A stretch of DNA of 64,000 nt from Lojkania enalia (GCA_010094045.1 ML986690.1:62001-126000), one strand, 5' to 3'. Positions 21,354 to 34,012 are shown, numbered from the stretch's first letter. Numbers and translations are program-made. Notes: generated by a model not told the origin, from the sequence alone.

Positions 21354-24088
21354 ATGGCTAAGGCCAAGGAGAACCTTGAGAGCCTGGAGCATGCGCATGT
21401 TGATGAAATATTCTCCACATATACGCGTGACTTTTATGACGATCTGACCGGTGGAACTTGGGAAGATGGTTTGCGAGCAATTAAGGAATTCGACTGGAGC
21501 GTAAATCCCGAAGGTTAGTACTAAATAATCATTCCATGGGAATTTCTAATCATGACATTGTAGACCGAGGCTGGCCTAAAGCTCCACCTCCAGCGCAATC
21601 ACCAGTGAACGAGGCCGAGCACATTGACCCATCACTAAGAGCTGTGTCACTTCAGGAAGCCACCCAGCAACCTCAGGACCCCGTGGTTCAAGATCGTGGG
21701 GCAGGACCCCAAGACCAAACTCAACATCCAGTTTCTGTTTTGTTCAAAGTTCATCGCAAACTTATCTCTAAACATGATTCGCATGAGTCTCTAAGCTTGT
21801 CATCTGAAGACGGTCCCACGATTCTCAATATTTCCGTCGAACAGTCACTTGATCCTGAGGATGCCTCGATGAAAGTGGATGAAGCGCAAAGAAACCGAAG
21901 TACAAGGGCTGCGGTTGACTCAACTGCCTTGGACGATCCCGCAACAAGCCCAATCGTTGAAGGAAGCGACGTTAAGGAAGCATCAGCGTCAAGGACTACA
22001 GATGCCGAGAGCTCCAATGTCCCTAATCTAATGGTTGAAAAGCTACTCTATCCTGACGGATTCCTGGCAAAATTCGATGAAGCGCGAGGGAGCGAAGGTG
22101 CTGCTCCCGCAGCTACGTCTGATGCTCCAAACGGTTCCGCGACGAGCTCAACTATAAAGAAAATTAGCGTTCAAGAGCCTTCAGTCTCAAAAGTAACAGA
22201 TGTTGAGAGCATTTATGTTTCCAATCCGACCGTTGAAGGGTCACTTTATCCTGAAGGGTTTCTAGTAGAAATCGATGAAGCGCGAGGAAATGAAGGCGGC
22301 GAAACCGCCCGTGACTTAGCTACTTTGAATGTCCCCTTGATAAACTCTACTACGAAAGAAAGCGACGTAAAAAAATCTCCAGTTCCAAGTACTGGAAATA
22401 CTGAGAGCTATCCTGTCACCAATCTAGTGGATGCTACGCCTCAAGTCCAGACTACTACCGAGACACAAGTTGAGGAAGTAGATAAGCCACCCGCTGAAGA
22501 AGTAGAGCACGATGAGCCCCAGCTACTACTTGATCTAGGCTTAATTGCACATGCACAGAGTACCCGTGCTGACGATAGCCGAACTGGTGGTGAGGGAAAT
22601 AGTGATGGAGTACCAACACAAGACCAAACCTCTAGCGCTCCAAGCACACACAGGAACTCTGAAACCATGTTTGATGGTAATGAATTGGGATTTCCGGGAC
22701 TCAGGCAGATTGAGATACACGATGAACTGGAACAAGCTGTGGAAGCTGCGGAGAACTTGAATGACAACTTCCACCAACCCTTGCCTTACGCATATCCAAC
22801 TCAAGCCCGTGCGGAAGAGAAGGAAGTAACGGCTGAGAAGCACTCTGTAGCATTCCCACCTGAAGCAGCTAGCTCTGCACAAGCAGAGCCTGATCAAGAC
22901 GACGAGATTTTGGTCGAGCAAGAGGCTCCAGGATCCCTCCCAGAGCCCTTGACCCGTCTTCCGCAAGAGGACACTGACATTGGCGCTTCGATTTCTAATG
23001 ATAGAGGAATGGATGGGGTCACCAATGATAATGAGGGAATCACTAGAGAGGATGAGAATGCACTCTCTGATCTATCAGAACCACCTTCTTCCAGAGAGGA
23101 TGATATGCTAATGTCTCGATCTAGCCCGGAAAGTGAGGCTCAAGCAGATCTTGAACCCACAGAGATAGAATGTATTGGCCGGACTCCAAATATCCCATTG
23201 ACTTCAGAGACTATCGCACAAGAGATACCTGAGCATACGGTTGCACCTGCTCCACTGCTGACTGCTTCGAGCGCTATGTCTAGGGCCACCAAGACTAGCA
23301 CTCGGCTTCGACGTCCTCCGTCGAAGCGCCCTAGGAACCCGTCAAGCAATACAAAGAACGACAAGCACTACAAGCCAGGCGACAGCAGCTCCGATACCGA
23401 TAACGAAGCTCCGCGCAAGAAGAAGACTCAGGCAACTCCGGTCAAGAAATCCGCACCTCGAGCCAAAAAAGGGCCTTCCGAAGTAGCTCGAAAATTAGTG
23501 GCTAGCCGAAACAAGTCCGCATATTCACAGGCCCTGGACACTAATAACAACGATCAGGACTATGACTCCGGTGAGCACACTGCCTCCGAACAATCTAGCC
23601 TGGATGAACTGCAAGCAGACCTCGTCCTAAACTCTTCCAAATCATCACGCAAAGCTAACGTACCCTCCGATGAAATCGCCCTCGCGCCCGCCCCCCAACC
23701 AAACCCCTTCCTCGGCTCCATAAACCCGTCCGCATTCAATAAATCCACTACTGTTCCGCAGGACAAGCAACCGCCTTCCACACCCGGAAGATACTCATAT
23801 GAAACCCCCTACGGCAAACGTACCACCCGCTCAGACACCAAGCCTGCTTCCAATTCCGTACCTGCTAACAAGAATGCTACATTTAGTGCCTGCAATTCCA
23901 AGGCTGCCAAGCACCAGACGGCCTGTGGCCGCGCGGCCAGGAAGCGCAAAGCCGGACGGCAAGATGAGGAGGAAGAAGAAGGCGATGCGCCTAGGAGACG
24001 CACGCGGGCGGAGACGAAGCGAGCTGAAGACGAGTTGCGGCCCAATGCCCACAAGACGAGGGGGGCAAAGAGGAATGCGGGGGCTTGA
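21354..24088 (+). CDS. Unrecognised 894-aa disordered protein with internal repeats
   Basis: Two exons, 21354..21513 and 21564..24088, join across a 50-bp intron (donor GTTAGT, acceptor TAG) as NPE-DRGWPKAP. The first 60 residues look folded and acidic-aromatic (DEIFSTYTRDFYDDLTGGTW). The rest is mostly disordered. Between about residues 145 and 310 a unit of about 70 residues recurs at least three times in diverged form, marked by the core V-E-x-S/L-L-Y/D-P-[DE]-G-F followed by a [DE]EA block. The C-terminal third is strongly basic, with Lys/Arg clusters (APRKKKTQATPVKKSAPRAKK, KRKAGRQ, RRRTRAETKR) that look like nuclear localisation or nucleic-acid-binding tails. No known domain is seen. 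A chromatin role is possible but is an inference from composition only. Confidence 0.8.
21820..22320 (+). repeat. Coding repeat, about 210 bp unit, three diverged copies
   Basis: Within the 894-aa protein, segments starting near ILNISVEQSLDPED, VPNLMVEKLLYPDGF and VSNPTVEGSLYPEGF share the same order of motifs, each followed by an EA-containing acidic block and a Ser/Thr-rich spacer. DNA similarity is modest but visible around GATGAAGCGC. Confidence 0.7.
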
Positions 24089-24817
24089 AGGGGAGGGGAC
24101 TTATAGATTTCTACAGAAGTATTCTAGACTTTTTATATTTATTCATTTTAGTAAGTAGTAGAGGAGATTTAGTAATAACTAAATAGCTTATATATACAGA
24201 GTTATTTTAAACTATTAGATATATAATACTAGTATAGATATAACTAAAAAGAACTATAAATTATTAGATAAAGGTAGTATATAGCTAAATTTAACATTTA
24301 ATAAATAAATAAAAAACCCCCCAAAAAAAAGGTTTCTAAAAAATGGTATAAAATAATACTAAAAGTGTAATTTATATATTTAGTAAGACTAGAGACTATC
24401 AGGCGAAGCCGGTATAGGGTATTACGTCCTACAAACTCTCATCTGCCTTAGGCTGCCTAAGACCAGATAACACCGGCTATAATGACGGTGAAGAGGATAA
24501 GAACCTTTTCGTTACGACTTAGACCCGGCCTAAGTTGGGGCTGGGCCGAAGAGGCACGATTGGAGGCTTCAGTGATGAGGAGTAGTCAAGCCAAAAATAC
24601 AAGGGGGTTTTGCCGTCGATCAATTTAGGTGACCGAATTAACAATGCAATAACTACGAAGAGTTCAATCTAGGAAAGGAAATCTATTAACTTATATAAAG
24701 AACTCTTCTAAGGCCCGAATCCTGTCCTACTATTCCTATTCTAATTGGGTGACGTCTACTATGTTCGAAACACAGGGCTGAATCTCAAATTAGCTAGATA
24801 GACTGTCAGCTACCAGT
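24089..24817. other. AT-rich intergenic block, possible transposon relic
   Basis: From about 24110 to 24390 the sequence is very rich in A and T with many TA steps, unlike the flanking genes. The next 400 bp are of mixed composition, have no open frame, and contain a TATA-like TATATAAAG near 24690. That layout would fit a decayed retroelement LTR, but no terminal repeat partner lies in the window. Classification is a guess. Confidence 0.4.
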
Positions 24818-25858
24818 CTATATCTTGCTCCTCGCCTCGTCCTTGGCCAGCAAGTCGCATATCCATGCCGTCGCTTTTTCCGCCATGCTCGGCGGGAAAG
24901 CGTGGCCGACGCCGTCGAACAGCACGTCCTCGAATTCGATGCTCAGGCTTGGGTCCTCCTTCAATGCCTCCTTGAGTGCCTTCAAGAATGGCTCACCAGC
25001 CGCGTACGGTACTAACTTGTCGTCCCTGCCGCTTAGGTTCAGAATATGCTTGCCGTGGAGCCGCTCGCGGAGAAGGAGCTTGAAGCGGTCGAATTCTGCC
25101 TTTGAGGGCTTCGGATCGGGACCTGTGGGATTGAATTGGTTGGGGAGAAGGAGACCGGCCGGATCGTACTGGGCGATAGCAGAGAGGAGTGCTGGAGGGA
25201 AGTCGGGAGAGCCAAGGAAGGTCGATCCAGGGGGCGTGCTAGATGTGTATGTATCAAGCTTGGATAACCGGGCGCGATCGGTCATTAGTCTTGTGTAATC
25301 GGGACATCCGATGCCGACAACGGCGGCGGTGATACGTGGCTCGGAAAGTATGCAGTGCCATGATGCATGACCGCCTAGCGAGATGCCGAGCACCAGGTTC
25401 TGTGTGATGGTCGGGCTAGTTAGGGAGTGGAAGATGTACGATTCGAGGTGGTCGAGCAACTGCGACATGTCGGTCGCAGTTCCGTGGTAGCAGGAGAACA
25501 TGTCCTGGGCATGGCGTGGATTGCCCTGACGCCACGCCTCGTTGTGTAGCTTGTCCACAAGACGCGACCCATGGTTTCGCTGGTCGAAGCTGACGGCTAT
25601 CAACCCCTTGGCACTTCGTCCCCACTGAGCTCTGCGATTCCACGCCCGAATGACCTGGGAAGCTATCGGAGCCATGGTCTCCTTTGTCTGGAGGCGGGGA
25701 TGGAGAAGCCATAGGCAGGAGACTGACGGCGCAGAGGGCGGAAGCTCGGAGAGGCCATAGACTGTGGCCAGAATGCCAGCAATAGTGAAGGTCTGCGCGG
25801 ACACAGAAGGGTCGGAGGCGCTATGGGTCCCTTGGAGAGGGTTTGGAGTCGCCGACAT
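24818..25858 (-). CDS. Alpha/beta-hydrolase fold protein, 346 aa
   Basis: A single-exon serine hydrolase of the alpha/beta fold. The nucleophile elbow is GISLGG with Ser160. The likely acid is Asp279 or Asp280 in SGRDDKLVPY, and the catalytic His319 lies in DGVGHAFP. WLLHPR near residue 50 is the expected oxyanion-hole strand. No signal peptide is evident, so it is probably cytosolic. The 70-residue segment between strands and the DQRNHGSR block are typical of small fungal hydrolases of unknown substrate (esterase- or dienelactone-hydrolase-like). It is divergent from PLD1, with 959 bp between the starts. Confidence 0.88.
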   Translation of the reverse strand: MSATPNPLQGTHSASDPSVSAQTFTIAGILATVYGLSELPPSAPSVSCLWLLHPRLQTKETMAPIASQVIRAWNRRAQWGRSAKGLIAVSFDQRNHGSRLVDKLHNEAWRQGNPRHAQDMFSCYHGTATDMSQLLDHLESYIFHSLTSPTITQNLVLGISLGGHASWHCILSEPRITAAVVGIGCPDYTRLMTDRARLSKLDTYTSSTPPGSTFLGSPDFPPALLSAIAQYDPAGLLLPNQFNPTGPDPKPSKAEFDRFKLLLRERLHGKHILNLSGRDDKLVPYAAGEPFLKALKEALKEDPSLSIEFEDVLFDGVGHAFPPSMAEKATAWICDLLAKDEARSKI

Positions 25859-26817
25859 TGTGTGGGACGCAGGGGGCAGTCGGGACTGGGTGTAAATAGA
25901 AATAAAGAAGTTACTGCAAGGAGAGCGATGGCAATGTGTGCCCGAGAGGAGCTTAGTAGGGCGATGCTGTGGGGGGTCCTGGATTTCGGACCACCGAGGT
26001 AAAATTCAGGCGGCAAAACGGAAATTGTGGATCCGTGAATGTGTCTCGCGTCCGCGTCACTACGGGAAATCTAGACAAATGCCCCGACGCTTACACAACA
26101 GGGGCATGAGTAAGTGAGTGATCGGATTTTGGATGCGACGGCCGGGAACGTCAGGAACGTCGTAGGTACAGCTTGTGGTGCGGAGCCTCCACTCCCTCCC
26201 TGGACGGGCATTGCGGCTTGACGAGACAGCCCTAGCACCCGAGGTCGAGCTCCTTTAAGGCATGCGGAATGAGCAATTGCAACCATCATGCCCATCCGCA
26301 TGGAGAGAACACATGGGGCCGTGTCGAGAAAAGAGAAAGGTGGGGTGTAGGCTGGGGTTGCGGGCGGTGAAGAAGGCGGGAGGCTCGTTTCCGGAGATCC
26401 ACGCGCGGAAACAGGGATACGACGGGGGCGCGGGCACGGGGTACGGGCCCTCTTGGCCTGCTGAGAAGATCAACCCACAATTCATACCCGCACGTCGCCA
26501 ACGCCCCTATCGCGCGGTGCGAGCGGCGCTGTAGTCTTGTCTGTCTGCCAATACCACCTCTCTGCTCGATGCCATTCGTTCTGTAGCCGTCCTGTGCCCC
26601 TATTCGTGACTGCATCGCGACGCGCGCATTGCTGCTCTGGTAGCGGGATACAATGGCCGTATGACGGACCTCTTGCGAGAACCACAGCGCTGCACCACCC
26701 TACACTTTTCCTGCGCGGCGAGCGCGCTATTCCGCCCATTACCACGTCCGCGACCCTTCTAAGCGCCCCCGCCCGCCCCCTCCGCTCATCCTCCGCTCAT
26801 CCTGCGCTCCACCAGGC
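25859..26817. promoter_or_regulatory. Divergent promoter region, hydrolase / PLD1
   Basis: About 960 bp between divergent starts. The last 100 bases before the PLD1 ATG are C-rich, as expected of a leader. Open frames crossing it look like chance frames. No specific operator was recognised. Confidence 0.5.
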
Positions 26818-29800
26818 ATGGCGGGCTCGCGGGATTCCAGTCTGTCCCCCTTCTCCCACAGCCCGCGCTCCATCTCCCCAAACGCAAAGGGCGACAGCTT
26901 GCTCCAGAAGCCTAGAGACTCTCCCCGCCTGCAGTCTCCCCTTCGAGTGGGCCAGAATGCTCAAGGCGTGGATGGGCAGCCGGCACCGCCGACTGCGAAC
27001 GGAGACTTTGTAGCTGCGAGATCGGCGCCAGCTGAGGAGACGGAAGGTTCTGAATTCCCCTTCAGCTCCACGCCTTCAGCAGCCGATACTCGTCCCATGG
27101 AAGAGGCCGTTGCAAACGGACAGCCCGAGAAGAACCCCCCGCCCGAGCCTGCAGTGTCCAACGGCTCTCTTGGACCGAACCCTCCCATCGCCCCCATGTC
27201 GCGGAAAGGCACCGCCGAGGGAGAGGAGTCTGATGCCCCCAAAGGCCGCCGCAGCGTGCAATTCGCTCGCTCTACCACTTTTGACCCTGTATCACATTCC
27301 CGGCAACAGTCGTGGGACACCGATGACGCGGAGGGAAAGGGTAAGGAAAAAGAAAGGCAAGGCTCATCGCTGATCACTAAACTGAAGGCGTTGGCGGCAC
27401 CTATCTCGCTTCAGGGACACGGGCGTAGTCTAAGTGCATTTGCTGGGGGCTCGTCTACTATCCACCAAGGTTCTCCCGCTGGCCCCCTCTCGCCAACCTC
27501 TGAACGGGATGAACTCCGCTACGATGGATACGACAGTGAGGCCGATGCCGATGCCGAAGAAAGTGCTGGCGAAGGGCCTTCGCAGCCGGCCCGAACAAGA
27601 AGGAAGAGTAGGCGGTGGTTTGATGAAGGGACTCAAGGCACCCAGACAGCGCCCACAACTCCAAAGCACTCAAATACGACACACTTCTTCTCTAGAGACT
27701 CACCGAATCTCACGCCTACCTCTTCTCATGCGTACCGCCCTGTATTTGGTCGACGTGCCACCATGACTGACATACCAGAGCATCACCGACAGGGCGTATC
27801 CGAGGATGAAGGCCGCGATAGAATTGCCAAAGAGAGCGCTTGGAAACGGGGGATGCATAGTGCACGTGGTCTGTCCTACGGTGGACTCCGCAGACATGAC
27901 CCGAATGCAGAAGGCAGTGAAGAACGGCGGCCTGGCAATCTTCGACGCTTGACTGGGTTTGCGGGCTCAGGCGGGGAGGGGCAGCCGTCCCCTTGGCGCA
28001 TGCGAAGTGAACGGACTTCAAGTTTGAGTGCGCAGAAATGGCAAAAAATCAAAACTAGTCTTAGAATCTTTGGCGCGGGTAAGAAGGCAGAGCGTCAAGT
28101 CGACCACATCAAGTCAACCGAGCTTATGGCCGAACTACTAGCTGGTACCCCGGCCGTCATGTTCCTGGCTAGCATGTTTCAGCGAGATGAACATGGCCAT
28201 AAGCGGATCCCTATTCTAATGGAACAGCTGAAGTTGTCTATCACCGATAGTGACAGGGGGCAAGAGAAAGAGGGAGATCGACACAACGTCTTCCGCATTG
28301 AACTGGAATACGGCAGTGGGCTTACTCGCATGAAGTGGGTTATCCATAGGTCGTTGAGAGATTTCGCAAACCTTCACATCAAATTTAAGCTGTCTGAATC
28401 ACAGGATAGATACATACCGGGGCGGAAGCAGCAGCCGGAGGATGGGAAGGGTAAGCGTCAAGGTCTTCCACGCTTCCCGAGGAGTGCCTTTCCATTTTTG
28501 CGCGGACTTCGAGGCTATGGAGTGCTCGATGAAGAGGAGGAAGAAGAAGAGGAAGAGCCCGGTACAGGAGGCCATGCCAGTGGGCCTGACGGCGAGGCAA
28601 ATGGTTTAGAACCGCCTAAAGCTAAACGTCGAAAGTCATCATTCCATCTTGGTCCGCGACGAAAGTCCAGCCTCAGCGGTACTGAGCAGCCCGGCGGAGT
28701 GCTGGGTCTTACTACCAGACAGGGCAGTTTTGCGGCCGGCGCCGGAGGTCCAGCGGGTAGACCGAATCACGCGGAGCGACAACGGAAGAAGCTAGAGACA
28801 TACCTCAATGGCATGATTAAATATCTCATATTCAAACCTGAAAGCAACAGGCTATGCAAGTTCTTGGAGCTTTCGGCTCTGGGAGTCCGTCTCGCTGCCG
28901 AAGGTGGCTATCATGGCAAGGAAGGTTACATGATGATTAAATCTGGAAAAGGTGTTGATCATAGAAGGAAATGGGCCCCGCAGCCCATAGTTCAACGCCA
29001 TACACCTAAATGGTTTCTTGTGAGGCATAGCTACATTGTCTGTGTTGATTCACCCGAGGAAATGAACGTGTATGACGTCTTTCTCATCGATTCGGACTTT
29101 GCAATCGAGAAGAAGAGAAGTGGGAGGCTGAGAGACAAGAAAGCAAAAGAGATTGCAAGCGACGCGAAAGCGACGGCGGCCCATCCTGGCCACCATCAAC
29201 TGCGATTAATAAATTCCGAGCGACGTTTGAAGCTGCTCGCCAAGAATGAGAGGCAGCTACAGCAGTTTGAAGATTCCATCAAATTCATGAGTCGGAACAC
29301 TCAATGGGCCAACATGCAGAGGTTTAGCAGTTTTGCGCCTGTCCGAAAGAAAATTTGGGCCCAGTGGCTAGTCGACGGCCGCGACTACATGTGGAACGTT
29401 TCTCGTGCCATCAGCATGGCTAAGGATGTGATTTACATCCACGATTGGTGGCTGAGCCCAGAGCTATACATGCGACGTCCAGCAGCCATTAGTCAGAAGT
29501 GGAGGCTTGATAGGCTCCTCCAGCGTAAAGCACAAGAGGGTGTCAAGGTGTTCGTCATCATGTATCGCAACATTAACACCGCCATCCCCATCGACTCTGA
29601 GTACTCCAAATATTCTCTGCTCGACCTTCATCCAAATGTCTTCGTTCAGCGCTCGCCGAATCAAATCAGGCAGAACACTTTTTTCTGGGCACATCACGAA
29701 AAGATCTGCATTATCGATCATACAATTGCCTTCATGGGAGGCATAGATCTCTGCTTTGGGCGCTGGGATACGCCACAGCATTCTGTGGTTGATGACAAGC

Positions 29801-32485
29801 TGACTGGATTCGAGCTCGACGATACTCCAAAGGATGCGGATCACTGCCAGCTGTGGCCTGGAAAAGATTACTCCAACCCTCGTGTACAGGATTTTTACAA
29901 CCTGGACAAGCCATATGAAGAGATGTATGACCGGACTAAAGTTCCTCGAATGCCCTGGCATGACATAGCAATGCAAATCGTCGGGCAGCCCGCTCGAGAT
30001 CTAACACGCCACTTTGTCCAGCGATGGAACTACCTATTGCGCCAACGTAAGCCTTCACGACCCACCCCATTCCTTCTACCGCCACCAGACTTCAATCCGG
30101 CGGATATTGAAGCCCTTGGCCTTGATGGCACGTGTGAGATTCAGGTCCTCCGATCGGCTTCATCATGGTCTCTCGGTACTCCTAGCAAGACTGAGCATAG
30201 TATCCAGAATGCTTATATTCAGATGATTGCCACGTCGGAGCACTTTGTCTATATAGAGAACCAATTTTTCATTAGTTCTTGCGACGTTATGAGCACTAAA
30301 ATTGAAAATAAAATTGGCGATGCACTTGTCGATCGAGTCAAACGTGCGCATCAGAACGGGGAAGATTGGAGAGCTTGCATCATCATTCCTTTGATGCCTG
30401 GATTTCAGAATACCGTCGACAGCCAAGATGGCAGCAGCGTGCGTTTGATCATGACATGTCAGTATCGTAGTATATGTCGTGGAGAAAGCTCGATCTTTGG
30501 CCGGCTGCGATCAGCCGGCATTGAACCTGAAGATTATATTCAATTCTATGCGCTCAGAGCTTGGGGTGCGCTTGGCCCTAACAAAGCCCTTGTGACAGAA
30601 CAGCTCTACATCCACGCTAAATGCATGATTGTCGATGATCGGGTGGCTATCATTGGTTCAGCAAATATCAATGAGCGATCGATGCTTGGTTCAAGAGATT
30701 CAGAAGTCGCTGCCATAGTTAGAGATACTGAATTGCTCGATTCATACATGGCCGGCGAGCCTTACAAAGTCGGACGGTTTCCTCATACCCTCCGTGTTCG
30801 GCTCATGCGTGAACACTTAGGTGTAGATGTTGACGGAATTTCAGAGGATGAATGGCAGAGCCACTCTGATCGCGACAGCATTAATTTTCACACGGAATCG
30901 TCTACACCACCTTCACCTACGGCTGATAGGATCGCTGAGCAGAAGCTCACCGAAAATCAGCATCGACTACAAGACGACCTAATCGCGCGTGCTGAGAGAC
31001 TACATAGTTTCAACCACGATGTAGATTGGGAACAAGGAGGCAACCCTCATCTCCAGACTAGCAAAAAAACGACGACCGATTCGAGAGTCATGAATAACAA
31101 AGCGCATGAGGAAGATGTACGTGGAGACGGCGCCGATCATATGCACGAGATAGAGTCTGCGCGACCAAATATGTTGCAGGGGAGAGATTCCTACGTTAAC
31201 GGACAGGGACACGAAGTGCTGCTATCAGATGTTGCTGCAGAAGGCTTGTCTCATACACCCAAAAAGAACTCCGTCAAGAGAACGCGGACCCGTAGCAACA
31301 CAACAGGTACTAAGACAAGTACACAGAGCATTCTGGCTGAAGGCTATGCAGGTCTTCCGCCACCAAAGATGCCTCGCATGGATACGAGGCAACTGGGTTT
31401 GCCATTGCTTAGCCAGCTACCTCCCCTCCCCGTCTCCGACGATACCGACATTGGCGGGCCGCCCCTTCAGCGCCCCTTCAGCTATGCATCATCTAACGTT
31501 ATAAATTCCCTTATTGCTGACATGCGTAGACCCCTCGTTACTGAGGATTGCATGCAAGATCCGCTCAATGATGCTTTCTATCTTGACACATGGCATACAG
31601 TTGCGGAAAACAACACTAGACTATTCCGCCAAGTATTCCGTTGCCAACCGGATAACGAGGTAAAGACGTGGAAGGAATACAAGGAATATAGCGCATTTGG
31701 CGAGCGCTTCAACCAAGCCCAAGGCGTAGGCAAGTCTACTCAGCGCAAACAGCAAGAAGCCACGGGAAAGTCCGGTCCACCCGGTACAGGCACTAGCGCA
31801 CTTGCAAATCTTGCAAGCCAGACCTCGAAACAAATGGATGTAGTTGGGGAGAAGATTCAAGAGAAATTCTCGCATGAGAGTGGACATGTTGATGACAACT
31901 CGAAGATGGGAAAGGTGGAGCAGTGGGCCAATGAACAAGACAAGAACACGCTATCCGCTAATCAGGACTCCAATATAAACACCGATATGGACGAGAAAGC
32001 TGCCTTTAAGGATGCGGATGATTCGGTCGTGCCGCCTAGTAACTCCAATCCTAACAAGACGTTCACCTTCCCGCCTCCACCACCGATTCCCGATACGGAT
32101 ACGGCAGACTTTGCGAACTCGACAAACGGAAATATCGGTCGCACACGCACGATAACCATCAGCGAGCCCCGACAGTCTGGACGTGCGCACGCGGGAACCG
32201 TGAGTGGCAGCCGGAAGGGGCGGAGACGAGCGACGACCAAGAGCAGCACGAGACAATTTCATCACATGGACGATAATATTTTGCTTGACAAGGAGGAAGC
32301 GAAGCAGCTTCTAGATCTGGTGCAAGGGCATCTTGTTGTTTGGCCGTATGAGTGGCTGGAGAAGGAGGAGAAGGATGGCGGGTGGTTGTATACAGTAGAC
32401 CAGATTGCTCCGCTGGAAATATAGTAAGTCTACATATATACTCTTTTCACGGGAACGCAAGGCTAACTCGTTCGACAGCACTTGA
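26818..32485 (+). CDS. PLD1: Phospholipase D1 (PX-PH-HKD type, Spo14-like)
   Basis: Hydrolyses phosphatidylcholine to phosphatidic acid and choline at membranes, in secretion, sporulation and morphogenesis. The product is 1,870 aa. Order: a disordered Ser/Pro-rich N-terminus (1 to about 480), a PX domain split by an insert (about 490-660), a PH domain (about 700-830, beginning KEGYMMIKSGKG), then the catalytic core. HKD motif 1 has His960, Lys962 and Asp967 (HEKICIID); HKD motif 2 has His1266, Lys1268 and Asp1273 (HAKCMIVDD). The GSANINERS block follows. The C-terminal 500 residues are mostly disordered, with the conserved tail DQIAPLEI near the end. A last intron (32424..32478, GTAAGT, branch CTAAC, CAG) leaves a terminal exon coding only part of a Tyr plus Thr and stop. 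Unspliced, a TAG at the junction stops two residues earlier. Confidence 0.96.
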
Positions 32486-33319
32486 TTACTGGTCTCGGCG
32501 TAGAATAGTATTACACCGAGCGTCCGCTCGTTTCTCCTTGTTGTTGCTTGGCACTACTATAATGCGCATTTCTTGGTGTTCTGTCCCTCCCCCTTTTTTT
32601 CGCTTTTTTCAAATAATGTTGTTTTGTCGTACGTTGTCGTATCCATTGCATGGCGTGCATTCTTGTACTGGCTTGTAGCATGTCCCTTCGAAGACTATTC
32701 TTACTTTTCCCCCCCTCTCCCGGGGTGTGTACGAGTATATCTCCTGCGTGTTACCATATGGTTATTTTAATAATTTCATGGTTAGCATAGCATTAAGCCT
32801 TGTAGTGGTCATTTGCTTCGATTTCTTGTGTTGTATAAAGGAGAGGGGTTGGCTCTTGTGCTACGTGGGCGGGCCATTTTCAAGTAGTGGATATTGGTGA
32901 GCATTGAGAGTCTGGATTGGTGTTGTGTGGGTGAGGTATACATTTTAGTAGTAAATAGTCACCGGTTTGATTACCGAGTACTGCGTACACATGAGAAAAA
33001 AAATTTTATTTTTATTATTATTAGTATTTGGTTCTTTTATTTTTTATTTTTTTTATTTTTTTTTTTTGGCTAAATGTGTTGTGTCTGTGCATGTTGAAGG
33101 GCTTTTGTTGGAGTGGTGGTGAGGGAAGTAGATCGGGGTGGTTGGTTGGTTATGAAGTGTGCCGATCTAGATAGAAAGGTTGGAGTTGGTAGGTTGGCGT
33201 GATGAACATTGCGCGAGGCAGCCTGAATGTAGAAGTAAACTTTATCTAGTCTTTGGTCTTCTTTGGATACGAAATCCCCCAACTATTAATCACCGCGCAC
33301 CGTAATCCCACCTACCCCC
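32486..33319. other. Convergent 3' region with T-rich tract
   Basis: Lies between the ends of PLD1 and GPI15. A T/A-rich low-complexity tract spans about 32995-33067. It probably contains polyadenylation sites for both genes. No gene was seen. Confidence 0.5.
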
Positions 33320-34012
33320 TTACCCCCCCTTCCCCTCCTCCGCACCTTCATACAAGCACGCCCTCGCACCCCTCCATACCTCCTCCAGCACTTCCCTCCG
33401 CGGCATCAGCTTCGGAAACACAACGACAACATCCTCCTCCCCGCGGACCACGACTGCCAGGTAGAACCGCACCTCGAACCCCTTAAACGCCTCGTGGATG
33501 AAGATATCCTGGATGCTAGTCATCGGGATGAAGCGCGTGGTCGCAGGCGTCAGGTACGTGCGCGAGGATGTCCGGGTCTGCAGGCCGAGGGAGCGGAGGG
33601 CGAGGAGAGACTCTTCTATGGACTATTAGAGGTTGAGGAGAGGGGTTACTGGGCAATGGCGGAACAGACCGGTGTACCCGCGGTGGATGACGAGGTATAG
33701 GACAGCTACCGCGCTGGGCAGAACGTATTTCCAGCTCACATCTCGCAACGCAGCGCACAGTTTATGCTCGAGCGTACAGCCGAGGACGAAGGATAGCAGC
33801 GCTGTAGATTTGGAGGTCTGCAGTCGGTATTTCGTGAATAGCGCCACGATGGCCAGGATTCCGAGAAGCGCTTTTAGTACTAGCGAAAGGCGGTTCGACA
33901 GTTTGGCTGGGAGAGTCGAAGAGAGGGGACGCGTGGAGACGGTGAAGGAGATTGTTGAGGGGGTGGGGGCGAAGGTCGTGAGGGTTGGGGGCACTGGGGC
34001 GGAGAAGAGCAT
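33320..34012 (-). CDS. GPI15: GPI-GlcNAc transferase subunit PIG-H / Gpi15
   Basis: A subunit of the ER complex that transfers GlcNAc to phosphatidylinositol, the first step of GPI-anchor synthesis. Exons 34012..33670 and 33615..33320 give 212 aa. The 54-bp intron uses the unusual donor GTCTGT, branch CTAAT and acceptor TAG, joining HRGYT to EESLLALRSLGLQT. The N-terminal half has two hydrophobic helices (LSLVLKALLGILAIVALF and WKYVLPSAVAVLYLVI). The C-terminal half is the PIG-H domain, recognised by RTYLTPATTRFIP, IQDIFIHEAFKGFEV, RFYLAVVV and VVFPKLMPRREVLEEVW. The start at 34012 is the first ATG of the frame. It is divergent from the HUB1-like gene. Confidence 0.9.
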
